Origin: Variovorax paradoxus
Lineage (GTDB): Bacteria; Pseudomonadota; Gammaproteobacteria; Burkholderiales; Burkholderiaceae_C
Assembly: GCF_030815975.1 (NCBI RefSeq)
Contig: NZ_JAUSXL010000002.1
Span: 2,654,501 to 2,718,500, forward strand
Direction of reading: 5' to 3'
Length of the DNA stretch: 64,000 nucleotides
The notes beneath the pieces were generated by a model. It did not search any database and had not been told where the DNA came from. It saw only the letters and a program-made list of their open reading frames with translations. The stretch's first letter is position 1. Each line of letters begins with the position of its first letter. The position numbers were made by a program, and so were the translations under genes. This document shows, piece by piece, positions 7,951-16,367 of the stretch.

Positions 7951-9066
7951 CTACCGCTTGAAGCGGCCTTCGCTGACGATGGAGAGATCGACGTAGTCGA
8001 TGCCGGTATGGTCCGTCGGCGAGTAGCTCACGTCGATGTTGCCGCCCAGGTCGTACTGGAAGCTGTTGAGCGTGGCAATCAGCCTCGCGCGCGTGGGCTT
8101 GGGCCCCGTGCGGCGCAGCGCCTCCACCATCACCTTGGTGGCGACGAAGCCTTCGAGCAGCGCCGGCGACAGCTCGGTCTGTCCCTTGGCCTTGGCGAGC
8201 GCCATCGCCTCCTTGATCAGCGGATGGCCGAACGAGCGCTCGTAGGGCAGCACCTGCGTGACGATCACGCCGGCGCTGGCCGAGCCGAGCTCCTTGATGA
8301 AGCCCGAGGCGGCATTGTTCGACAGCGTGATGATCTGCGCCGCCGAGCCCGCGGCCCGCAGCGCCTTCACGCCTTCGGTCACCGCGGTGCCCGAGCCGAT
8401 CCACAGCACCGCCTGCGCATTGGCCTTGAGCAGCTGCGGCACGATCGCCGAATAGTCGGGCTTGCTGCGGTCGGCCAGCGCCAGCACGGCCGGCGCGAGC
8501 CCGGCCTTCTCGAAGCCCTTGCTCGCGCCTTCCATCGCGTCCTTGCCGAACGAGTCGTCGGCCTGGACCACGGCAATGCGCTGGATGCCCGTGGTGTGCA
8601 GGTGCTGCACGGCCTTTTCGGCTTCGCGCTGGTAGGTCGAGCGCACGTTGAAGATGTTCTTCTGCAGCGGCTTGTGCAGCGCCATCGCGCCGGTGGAAGG
8701 GCCCACCAGCGCCACGCCGTACTTGTCGAGCAGCGGAATGACGGCCAGGGTGTTGGGCGTGCCGCGGTTGAGCAGCAGCGCCAGCACCTTCTTGTCCTCG
8801 ATCAGGATGCGCGTGTTCTCGATCGAACGCTTCGCGTCCAGGCCATCGTCCAGCCGGATCACCTCGATCTGCTCGCCGTTGATGCCGCCCTGGGCATTGA
8901 CCTGGTCGATGACCAGTTGCGAGCCCATGATCGTTTCCTTCACGCTTGCCGCCACGGGGCCCGACAGGTCGGCCGACTGGCCGATCACGATCTGCGCCGA
9001 GGCGCCGAGGGCGGACAGCGCAAAGAGCAGCGCAGCAGCGCGGGACGTGGACAACATCTTCATCAT
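7951..9066 (-). CDS. Branched-chain amino-acid-type ABC substrate-binding protein (copy A)
   Basis: A 371-residue periplasmic-binding protein of the LivJ-like (Peripla_BP_6) group. A hydrophobic signal peptide ends near GASAQ. IVIGQSADLSGPVAASVK, cut here as IVIGQSADLSG and PVAASVK, opens the mature domain, and LVGPSTGAMALHKPL and VVQADDSFGKDAMEG mark the ligand cleft. It is a close paralogue of the gene at 9213-10319, transcribed first, with 146 bases between them. No LivHMGF permease or ATPase genes are in the window, so it must feed a transporter elsewhere or act as a sensor. The ligand cannot be inferred. Confidence 0.9.
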   Translation of the reverse strand: MMKMLSTSRAAALLFALSALGASAQIVIGQSADLSGPVAASVKETIMGSQLVIDQVNAQGGINGEQIEVIRLDDGLDAKRSIENTRILIEDKKVLALLLNRGTPNTLAVIPLLDKYGVALVGPSTGAMALHKPLQKNIFNVRSTYQREAEKAVQHLHTTGIQRIAVVQADDSFGKDAMEGASKGFEKAGLAPAVLALADRSKPDYSAIVPQLLKANAQAVLWIGSGTAVTEGVKALRAAGSAAQIITLSNNAASGFIKELGSASAGVIVTQVLPYERSFGHPLIKEAMALAKAKGQTELSPALLEGFVATKVMVEALRRTGPKPTRARLIATLNSFQYDLGGNIDVSYSPTDHTGIDYVDLSIVSEGRFKR

Positions 9067-9212
9067 CGAACAGGCCTTTGGGCGAAGCGGATGCTTCTGT
9101 CAGAAGATGTGTAATGTGTTGCCGCAAGTGACATTCACTCGCTCGTGGAAACCCTGTCAAACCATAGTTCCCAGTGCTCTGGCGTTGCCGCGGCGGGGCC
9201 GCCAGCGCGTGC

Positions 9213-10319
9213 TCAGCGCTTGAAACGACCGTCACTGATGATCGCCAGGTCGGCGAAGTCGATGCCCGAATGGTCCTGCGGCGAATAGCTCACCTCGAGC
9301 CCGCCGAGGTCGTAGGCGCGCAGGCTCTCGAGCGCCGCCAGCACCTTGGCGCGTGTCGGCTTGGGTCCGGCGCGGCGCAATGCCTCGACCAGCACCTTGG
9401 CCGAAGCAAAGCCTTCGAGCGCGGCCGGCGAAAGCTCGGCCTGGCCCTTGGCGCGCGCCAGGGCGAGCGCTTCCTTGACCATGGGGTAGCTGATGGAGCG
9501 CTCGTTCGGGAACACCTGGGTCACGATCACGCCCTTGCTCGCGTCGCCCAGCTGCTTGATGAAGCCCGAGGAGGCGTTGTTCGACAGGGTGACCACCTGC
9601 GCGGCCGAGCCGGACGCGCGCAGCGCCTTGATGCCGTCGACCACCGCGGCGCCCGAGCCGATCCACAGCACCGCCTGCGCATTGGCGTCCCTGATGGCCG
9701 GCACGATGGCCTTGTAGTCGGGCTTCTCGCGGTCGGCCGGCACGGTCACGACGGGCTTGGCCTGCGCCTTGGCAAAGCCGGCCATGGCGCCCTCGAGCGC
9801 GTCCTGCCCGAAGGAATCGGTCACGTGGACCACGGCGATGCGCGCGATGCCGGTGGTGAGCAGGTGCGCGATCGCCTTCTCGGCTTCGCGCTGGTAGGTG
9901 GCGCGCACGTTGAACACGTACTTCTGCACCGGCTTGTGCAGCACCATGGCCCCGGTGGAAGGGCCGATCAGGGCCACGTCGTGCTTGTCGAGCCACGGAA
10001 TGATGGCCTGCGAATGCGGCGTGCCGCGGCTCATGAAGAGCGCCATCACCTTCTTTTCCTCGATCAGCACGCGAGCGTTCTCGCTGGCGCGCTTGACGTC
10101 GAAGCCATCGTCCATGCGCAGCACCTCGATCTTCTCGCCGTGGATTCCGCCCTGGGCGTTCGCCGCGTCGATCACCAGCTGGGCCCCGCCGATGGTTTCA
10201 TTCACGCTGGCGGCCACCGAGCCGGTCATGCCCGCTGTCTGGCCGATCAGGATCTGGGCCGGCGCGGACGTCGCGGCCACTGCCAGCAGGGCGGCGCAAA
10301 GAACGTGCAGCTTGTTCAT
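9213..10319 (-). CDS. Branched-chain amino-acid-type ABC substrate-binding protein (copy B)
   Basis: A 368-residue paralogue of copy A with the same landmarks: IEVLRMDDGFDVKR, VALIGPSTGAMVLHKP and TDSFGQDALEG. Both end in GRFKR. I start it at 10319 (MNKLHVLC), which gives a standard signal peptide cleaved near SAPAQ; a start 36 bases upstream would spoil that. It is divergent from uvrA across a 171-base gap. The close similarity suggests tandem duplication followed by divergence, probably with different ligands. Confidence 0.9.
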   Translation of the reverse strand: MNKLHVLCAALLAVAATSAPAQILIGQTAGMTGSVAASVNETIGGAQLVIDAANAQGGIHGEKIEVLRMDDGFDVKRASENARVLIEEKKVMALFMSRGTPHSQAIIPWLDKHDVALIGPSTGAMVLHKPVQKYVFNVRATYQREAEKAIAHLLTTGIARIAVVHVTDSFGQDALEGAMAGFAKAQAKPVVTVPADREKPDYKAIVPAIRDANAQAVLWIGSGAAVVDGIKALRASGSAAQVVTLSNNASSGFIKQLGDASKGVIVTQVFPNERSISYPMVKEALALARAKGQAELSPAALEGFASAKVLVEALRRAGPKPTRAKVLAALESLRAYDLGGLEVSYSPQDHSGIDFADLAIISDGRFKR

Positions 10320-10364
10320 GGGACAACTTTCAAGTGCAGATGGGAATGAAAACAAAGGTGCTAT

Positions 10365-10448
10365 TTGTTACATGAAGTGACAAGGACTGAATCGGTACAA
10401 ACCCCTGCACGGCCGCGGACCATGTGACGGAGTGCACGAAAACGTCAC
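10365..10448. promoter_or_regulatory. Inverted repeats in the divergent binding-protein / uvrA intergenic region
   Basis: TTGTTAC (10365-10371) and GTGACAA (10377-10383) form an imperfect dyad with a five-base centre. GTGACG (10424-10429) and CGTCAC (10443-10448) form a second, perfect dyad. They lie in the only space available for promoters of the two divergent genes. I see no LexA-type CTGT-N8-ACAG box. Confidence 0.35.
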
Positions 10449-10490
10449 CGGCCACTCCCTAGAATGTTTGCCCCACCCCCCAAGGCATTC

Positions 10491-13400
10491 ATGACACAGG
10501 GCTCCATCCGGATTCGCGGCGCGCGCCAGCACAACCTCCAGAACCTCGATCTCGACATCCGCACCGGCGAGATGACCGTGGTCACCGGGCCCAGCGGCTC
10601 GGGCAAGTCGAGCCTCGTGTTCGACACCCTCTATGCCGAGGGCCAGCGGCGCTATGTGGAGACTTTTTCCGCCTACGCGCGCCAGTTCCTGGACCGCATG
10701 GACAAGCCGGCCGTCGACAAGGTGGAGGGCGTGCCGCCCGCCATCGCCATCGACCAGACCAACCCGGTGCGCTCCTCGCGCTCCACGGTCGGCACGATGA
10801 CCGAGCTCAACGACCACCTGAAGCTGCTCTATGCGCGCGCGGCCCAGCTGTTCGACCGCGAGACCGCGCTGCCGGTGCGCCACGATTCGCCCGACAGCAT
10901 CTATGCGCAGATCGCCGAACGGGCGGCTGCCGCCGGAGATCCGCGCCTGGTCGTCACCTTTCCGGTCGAACTGCCTGCCAGCACCACGGCCGAGGAAGTC
11001 ACGCAATGGCTCTCGGCCAGCGGTTTCACGCGCGTGCAGGCCGAGCGCGAGGTGGCCACGCCCACCGGCCCGCGCAAGGTGCTCGACGTGGTGGCCGACC
11101 GCTTTCGCATCTCGAGCGCCGAGCGCTCGCGCGTGGTGGAAGCCATCGAGGTGGCGCTCAAGCGCGGCAGCGGGCGCGTCACGGTGCATGCGACCGGCGC
11201 CGAGGAAAACGCCGTGGCCGAGGTGTGGAAGTTCTCCACTGGCCTGCACTGCCCCGAGAGCGACATCCGCTACACCGACCCGATCCCGTCGATGTTCTCG
11301 TTCAACTCGGCCGTCGGCGCCTGCGACACCTGCCGCGGCTTCGGCCGCGTGATCGGCGTCGACCTGGGCCTCGTGATTCCCAACGACAAGCTCACGCTGC
11401 GCGCCGGCGCCATCAAGACCATCCAGACCCCGGCGTGGAAGGAAGCGCAGGACGACCTCATGCGCCACGCCGAGGCGGCCGGCATTCCGCGCGACACGCC
11501 CTGGAACAAGCTCACCGACGAGCAGAAGCACTGGGTGATCGAGGGCACGCCCAACTACAAGGACGGCAACTGGAACAAGCAGTGGTATGGCGTGCGCCGC
11601 TTCTTCGGCTACCTGGAGAGCAAGGCCTACAAGATGCACATCCGCGTGCTCTTGTCCAAGTACCGCAGCTACACGCCATGCCCCGTGTGCAGCGGTGCGC
11701 GCCTGAAGCTCGACAGCCTGCTGTGGCGCATCGGCAGCAAGGAAGACGCCGATGCGGTGCTGGAGCCCGCCAAGCGCTTCCTGCCGACCGGCGTGAAGTG
11801 GACGCGCGCGCAGCTCGAGGCGCTGCCGGGGCTTTGCCTGCACGACCTGATGCTGCTGCCGATCGAGCGGCTGCGGCGCTTCTTCGACCGCGTCGAGCGC
11901 CATGGCAACGGCAGCACCGCGAACGAAGGCGAGGCGCAGGCGCTCAAGCTGCTGTTCGACGAAATCACCACCCGCCTGCGCTACCTGCACGACGTCGGCA
12001 TCGGCTACCTCACGCTCGACCGCCAGAGCCGCACGCTCTCGGGCGGCGAGGTGCAGCGCATCAACCTCACGACGGCGCTGGGCACCTCGCTGGTCAACAC
12101 GCTGTTCGTGCTCGACGAGCCCAGCATCGGCCTGCATCCGCGCGACATGAACCGCATCACCGAGGCCATGCTGCGCCTGCGCGACGCCGGCAACACGCTG
12201 GTGGTGGTGGAGCACGACCCGGCCGTGATGCTCGCGGCCGACCGCGTGATCGACATGGGCCCGGGCCCCGGCATCCGCGGCGGGCAGATCGTGTTCGACG
12301 GCAGCACCGACCAGCTGCGCGACGCCGACACGCTCACCGGCCAGTACCTGGGCGGGCGCAAGAAGATCGGCATGGGCTTCAAGCGGCTCGTGAGCGAGAA
12401 CACGCACCGGCTCATCCTCGAAGGCGTGCGCGAGCACAACCTCAAGAACATCACGGTCGAGTTTCCGCTCGCGCGGCTGGTGTGCGTGACCGGCGTCAGC
12501 GGCTCGGGCAAGTCGACGCTGATCCAGGACGTGCTGGCGCCCGCGCTCATGCGGCACTTCGGCAAAGCCACCGAAACGCCGGGCGCGCACGACCGCCTGC
12601 TGGGCGCGGATCACCTGGGCGACGTGGTCTTCGTCGACCAGTCGCCCATCGGCAAGACGGCGCGCTCCAATCCCGCGAGCTATGTGGGCGCATGGGACGC
12701 GATCCGCGAGATCTTCGCCACCGCCGCGCTCTCGCGCCAGCGCGGCTACACCGCGAGCAAGTTCAGCTTCAATTCGGGCGACGGGCGCTGCCCGACCTGC
12801 GGCGGCTCGGGCTTCGAGCATGTCGAGATGCAGTTCCTGTCGGACGTGTACCTGCGCTGTCCCGATTGCGACGGCAAGCGCTACCGCCCCGAGATCCTCG
12901 AGGTGAAGGTCGAACGCAAAGGCAAGAGCTACAACGTGGCCGACGTGCTCGACCTCACCGTGGCCGAAGCGGCCGCGGTGTTCGAGGCCGACCGCGACGT
13001 GCTGCGCGTGCTGCAGCCGATTTCCGATGTGGGGCTCGACTACGTCAAGCTCGGCCAGCCGGTGCCCACATTGAGCGGCGGCGAGGCGCAGCGCCTCAAG
13101 CTCGCGGGTTTTCTGGCCGATGCGGCCAAGAGCGCGACCGCAAGCAAGCAGTCGGTCGCGCGCAGGGGCACGCTGTTCCTGTTCGACGAGCCGACCACCG
13201 GCCTGCACTTCGACGACATCGCGCGCCTGATGCGCGCGCTGCGCAAGCTGCTCGATGCCGGCCATTCGCTGATCGTGATCGAGCACAACCTGGACGTGAT
13301 CCGCGCCAGCGACTGGTGCATCGACCTCGGTCCCGAAGGCGGCGAGGGCGGTGGCCAGGTGGTGGCGGAGGGCACGCCCGAGCAGCTGCGCGAGAACCGC

Positions 13401-16334
13401 GCCTCGCTCACCGGCGCGGCGCTGGCCGACTACGACCTGGCCGTCGGCCCCGAAGCCTACAAGGTGGCCGAGCGCGCGGCACGGCGCTACATCGCCAATG
13501 CGAAGACGGCGCCCGGCAGCAGCGCGATCGAGATCGTCAATGCGCGCGAGCACAACCTGAAGAACCTCAGCGTGAACATTCCGCGCGGCAAGTTCAGCGT
13601 GGTGACGGGCGTCAGCGGCTCGGGCAAGTCGACGCTGGCCTTCGACATTTTGTTCAACGAAGGGCAGCGGCGCTACCTCGAATCGCTCAACGCCTATGCG
13701 CGCAGCATCGTGCAGCCCGCGGGCCGGCCCGAGGTGGATGCGGTCTACGGCATTCCGCCCACGGTGGCCATCGAGCAGCGCCTGTCGCGCGGCGGCCGCA
13801 AGAGCACGGTGGGCACCACCACCGAGGTCTGGCACTTCCTGCGCCTCTTGTACGTGAAGCTCGGCATCCAGCACTGCATCCACGACGGCGCGGCCGTGCA
13901 GCCACAGACTCCCGACAGCATTGCCGCGCAGCTGATGCGCAACTTCAAGGGCCAGCACATCGGCCTGCTCGCGCCGCTGGTGAGCAACCGCAAGGGCGTG
14001 TACACCGAGCTGGCCGACTGGGCACGGCCGCGCGGCTTCACGCACCTGCGCGTGGACGGCGAGTTCCTGCCGACCACAGGCTTCCCGCGCATCGACCGCT
14101 TCAAGGAACACAGCATCGAGCTGCCGGTGGCCAGTCTCGACGTGCTGCCCTCGAAGGAGACCGAACTGCGCGAGGCGCTGACCAAGGCGCTCGAACACGG
14201 CAAGGGCGTGGTGCATGTGCTGAGCCAGCTCGACGGCCTGAAGGCCGCGATGATGGCCGGCGTGTCGGCCCACGGCATCGGCCGCGTCAACGTGTTCTCC
14301 ACGCTGCGCGCCTGCCCGATCTGCAGCACCAGCTATGCCGAGCTCGATCCACGACTGTTCAGCTACAACAGCAAGCACGGCTGGTGCCCCGACTGCGTGG
14401 GCACCGGTGTCAAGCTCAGCAAGGACGAGCGCAAGGTCTTCGACGACTCGATCCGCGACGACGACAACAAGGGCCGCGAACAGACCTTTGCCGAGCCCGA
14501 GATCGAAGACCTGGCCGACACCGCCTGCCCGACCTGCGAAGGCACGCGGCTCAATGCCACGGCGCGCGCGGTGGGCTTCGGCGCATCGGTCGCCGACGGC
14601 ATGGGCGGCATCGGCATCACCGAGCTCGCGCGCATGAGCGTGACCGAGGTGCGCCAGTGGTTCGAAGGCCTGGCGCTCGCGGGCCGCGAAGCCGAGATCG
14701 CGCGCGACCTGGTGCCCGAGATCAAGAGCCGCCTCGAATTTCTCGAAGAGGTGGGCCTGGGCTACCTCACGCTCGACCGCGGCGCGCCCACGCTCTCGGG
14801 CGGCGAGGCGCAGCGCATCCGCCTGGCGGCGCAGCTCGGCAGCAACCTGCAGGGCGTGTGCTATGTGCTGGACGAGCCGACCATCGGCCTGCATGCGCGC
14901 GACAACCAGATCCTGCTCGATGCGCTGCACAAGCTCGGCGACAAGGGCAACACGCTGGTGGTGGTGGAGCACGACGAAGACACCATCCGCCGCGCCGACC
15001 ACATCATCGACATCGGCCCGAGTGCTGGCAAGCGCGGCGGCCGCCTCGTGGCCGAGGGCTCGGTGGCCGACATCCAGGCGGCGGGCGAATCGCAGACCGG
15101 CCGCTACCTGCGCGATGCGATCAAGCACCCGCTGCACGCCCGTCGGCTTGTCCCTCTCCCTCCCCTTCCGGGGGAGGGCCGGGGAGGGGGCACGACGGCC
15201 TCCAACAAGGCCTCTGGCCGTGCAAGCGCCGCGAGCCCCCACCCCAACCCACCCCCGGAAGGGGAGGGAGCCAATGCCTGGCTCACCGTGCATGGCGCCG
15301 ACCTGCACAACCTGCAGGACGTGACCGCCACGCTGCCGCTGCACCGGCTGGTGGTGGTGACCGGCGTGAGCGGCTCGGGCAAGTCGACGCTCGCGCGCGA
15401 CGTGCTGCTGGCCAGCGTGCATGCCATCGTGGTCCAGCGCATGACCAAGGCCGGCCGCGACGCCGATGCCGCGGGCAAGCGCCCGGCCTGGTCCGGCTGC
15501 AGCAGCGTCGAGGGCTACCAGACCATCGACCGCGTGCTGGAGGTCGACCAGACCCCCATCGGCAAGACGCCGCGCAGCTGCCCGGCCACCTACATCGGCT
15601 TCTGGGACACCATCCGCAAGCTGTTCGCCGACACGCTCGAAGCCAAGGCGCGCGGCTACGGCCCGGCGCGCTTCAGCTTCAACACCGGCGAAGGCCGCTG
15701 CCCGGGCTGCGACGGCGCCGGCGTGCGCACCATCGAGATGAGCTTCCTGCCCGACGTGAAGGTGCCCTGCGAGGTCTGCCACGGCGCACGCTTCAACCCC
15801 GAGACGCTGGCCGTGAGCTGGCGCGGCAAGAGCATCGGCGAGGTGCTGCAGATGGAAGTGGACGAGGCGGTGGAGTTCTTCGCGGCCATGCCCAACATCA
15901 GCCATCCGCTGCAGCTGCTGAAGGACGTGGGGCTGGGCTACCTCACGCTGGGCCAGCCGTCACCCACACTGAGCGGCGGCGAGGCGCAGCGCATCAAGCT
16001 GGTGACCGAGCTCAGCAAGGTGCGCGACGACATCACGCGCCGCGGCCAGAAGGCGCCGCACACGCTGTACGTGCTCGACGAGCCGACCGTGGGCCTGCAC
16101 ATGGCCGACGTCGAGAAGCTGATCCACGTGCTGCACCGGCTGGTCAACGGCGGCCACAGCGTTATCGTGATCGAGCACGACCTCGACCTGATCGCCGAGG
16201 CCGACTGGATCATCGACCTGGGGCCTGAAGGCGGCAACGCCGGCGGGCGCATCGTTGCCGCGGCGCCGCCGGAGGAAGTGGTGCGGCTCGGCACGCACAC
16301 CGGCGTGGCACTGAAGCCGGTGCTGGCGAGATAG
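10491..16334 (+). CDS. uvrA: Double-length UvrA-like excinuclease ATPase (two fused UvrA units)
   Basis: Encodes 1947 residues, about twice the normal UvrA. Four Walker A motifs (TGPSGSGKSS near residue 32; TGVSGSGKST near 667, 1038 and 1624) alternate with four LSGGE signatures (about 515, 861, 1435, 1827). This makes two complete UvrA units, 1-1005 and 1012-1947. The C-terminal zinc modules of both units keep their cysteines (RCPTC/RCPDC and RCPGC/PCEVC). The N-terminal zinc site of unit 1 reads CPES, so one ligand is Ser257, whereas unit 2 has CPIC and CPDC. A palindromic repeat is translated in frame at residues 1556-1594. ATG 10491 has AAGG upstream; 10464 is an alternative. UvrA loads UvrB at DNA damage; the fused form's exact job is unknown. 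Confidence 0.93.
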   Translation: MTQGSIRIRGARQHNLQNLDLDIRTGEMTVVTGPSGSGKSSLVFDTLYAEGQRRYVETFSAYARQFLDRMDKPAVDKVEGVPPAIAIDQTNPVRSSRSTVGTMTELNDHLKLLYARAAQLFDRETALPVRHDSPDSIYAQIAERAAAAGDPRLVVTFPVELPASTTAEEVTQWLSASGFTRVQAEREVATPTGPRKVLDVVADRFRISSAERSRVVEAIEVALKRGSGRVTVHATGAEENAVAEVWKFSTGLHCPESDIRYTDPIPSMFSFNSAVGACDTCRGFGRVIGVDLGLVIPNDKLTLRAGAIKTIQTPAWKEAQDDLMRHAEAAGIPRDTPWNKLTDEQKHWVIEGTPNYKDGNWNKQWYGVRRFFGYLESKAYKMHIRVLLSKYRSYTPCPVCSGARLKLDSLLWRIGSKEDADAVLEPAKRFLPTGVKWTRAQLEALPGLCLHDLMLLPIERLRRFFDRVERHGNGSTANEGEAQALKLLFDEITTRLRYLHDVGIGYLTLDRQSRTLSGGEVQRINLTTALGTSLVNTLFVLDEPSIGLHPRDMNRITEAMLRLRDAGNTLVVVEHDPAVMLAADRVIDMGPGPGIRGGQIVFDGSTDQLRDADTLTGQYLGGRKKIGMGFKRLVSENTHRLILEGVREHNLKNITVEFPLARLVCVTGVSGSGKSTLIQDVLAPALMRHFGKATETPGAHDRLLGADHLGDVVFVDQSPIGKTARSNPASYVGAWDAIREIFATAALSRQRGYTASKFSFNSGDGRCPTCGGSGFEHVEMQFLSDVYLRCPDCDGKRYRPEILEVKVERKGKSYNVADVLDLTVAEAAAVFEADRDVLRVLQPISDVGLDYVKLGQPVPTLSGGEAQRLKLAGFLADAAKSATASKQSVARRGTLFLFDEPTTGLHFDDIARLMRALRKLLDAGHSLIVIEHNLDVIRASDWCIDLGPEGGEGGGQVVAEGTPEQLRENRASLTGAALADYDLAVGPEAYKVAERAARRYIANAKTAPGSSAIEIVNAREHNLKNLSVNIPRGKFSVVTGVSGSGKSTLAFDILFNEGQRRYLESLNAYARSIVQPAGRPEVDAVYGIPPTVAIEQRLSRGGRKSTVGTTTEVWHFLRLLYVKLGIQHCIHDGAAVQPQTPDSIAAQLMRNFKGQHIGLLAPLVSNRKGVYTELADWARPRGFTHLRVDGEFLPTTGFPRIDRFKEHSIELPVASLDVLPSKETELREALTKALEHGKGVVHVLSQLDGLKAAMMAGVSAHGIGRVNVFSTLRACPICSTSYAELDPRLFSYNSKHGWCPDCVGTGVKLSKDERKVFDDSIRDDDNKGREQTFAEPEIEDLADTACPTCEGTRLNATARAVGFGASVADGMGGIGITELARMSVTEVRQWFEGLALAGREAEIARDLVPEIKSRLEFLEEVGLGYLTLDRGAPTLSGGEAQRIRLAAQLGSNLQGVCYVLDEPTIGLHARDNQILLDALHKLGDKGNTLVVVEHDEDTIRRADHIIDIGPSAGKRGGRLVAEGSVADIQAAGESQTGRYLRDAIKHPLHARRLVPLPPLPGEGRGGGTTASNKASGRASAASPHPNPPPEGEGANAWLTVHGADLHNLQDVTATLPLHRLVVVTGVSGSGKSTLARDVLLASVHAIVVQRMTKAGRDADAAGKRPAWSGCSSVEGYQTIDRVLEVDQTPIGKTPRSCPATYIGFWDTIRKLFADTLEAKARGYGPARFSFNTGEGRCPGCDGAGVRTIEMSFLPDVKVPCEVCHGARFNPETLAVSWRGKSIGEVLQMEVDEAVEFFAAMPNISHPLQLLKDVGLGYLTLGQPSPTLSGGEAQRIKLVTELSKVRDDITRRGQKAPHTLYVLDEPTVGLHMADVEKLIHVLHRLVNGGHSVIVIEHDLDLIAEADWIIDLGPEGGNAGGRIVAAAPPEEVVRLGTHTGVALKPVLAR
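15156..15270. repeat. GC-rich palindromic repeat, copy 2, in frame inside uvrA
   Basis: Arms 15156-15191 and 15235-15270 are inverted copies of each other (ctccctccccttccggggga against tcccccggaaggggagggag) and match the arms at 509-609. The 115 bases and their flanks are read through without a stop. They give a Pro/Gly-rich stretch between the third and fourth nucleotide-binding segments of UvrA. It is the only such element in this window that lies inside a gene. Confidence 0.85.
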
Positions 16335-16337
16335 GAG

Positions 16338-16367
16338 AGGGCGGGCTCGCCCCGGCCCTTCTATTTC
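16338..16367 (+). terminator. Likely terminator of uvrA
   Basis: Stem agggc-ggg (16338-16345) pairs with ccc-g-gccct (16351-16359) with one bulged base. A short pyrimidine-rich run ctatttct follows. It lies between the convergent stops of uvrA and gabD. The weak T-tract keeps confidence moderate. Confidence 0.45.

Noticed and set aside
10320..10490. A possible SOS (LexA) box upstream of uvrA
   Set aside because: I searched by eye for CTGT-N8-ACAG and saw none; only unrelated dyads are present.
10368..15905. A very long open frame on the minus strand (about 1845 codons) opposite uvrA
   Set aside because: It is rich in Arg, Ala, Gly, His and Val without recognisable motifs, as expected for the antisense shadow of a GC-rich gene. 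uvrA on the plus strand has full domain evidence.
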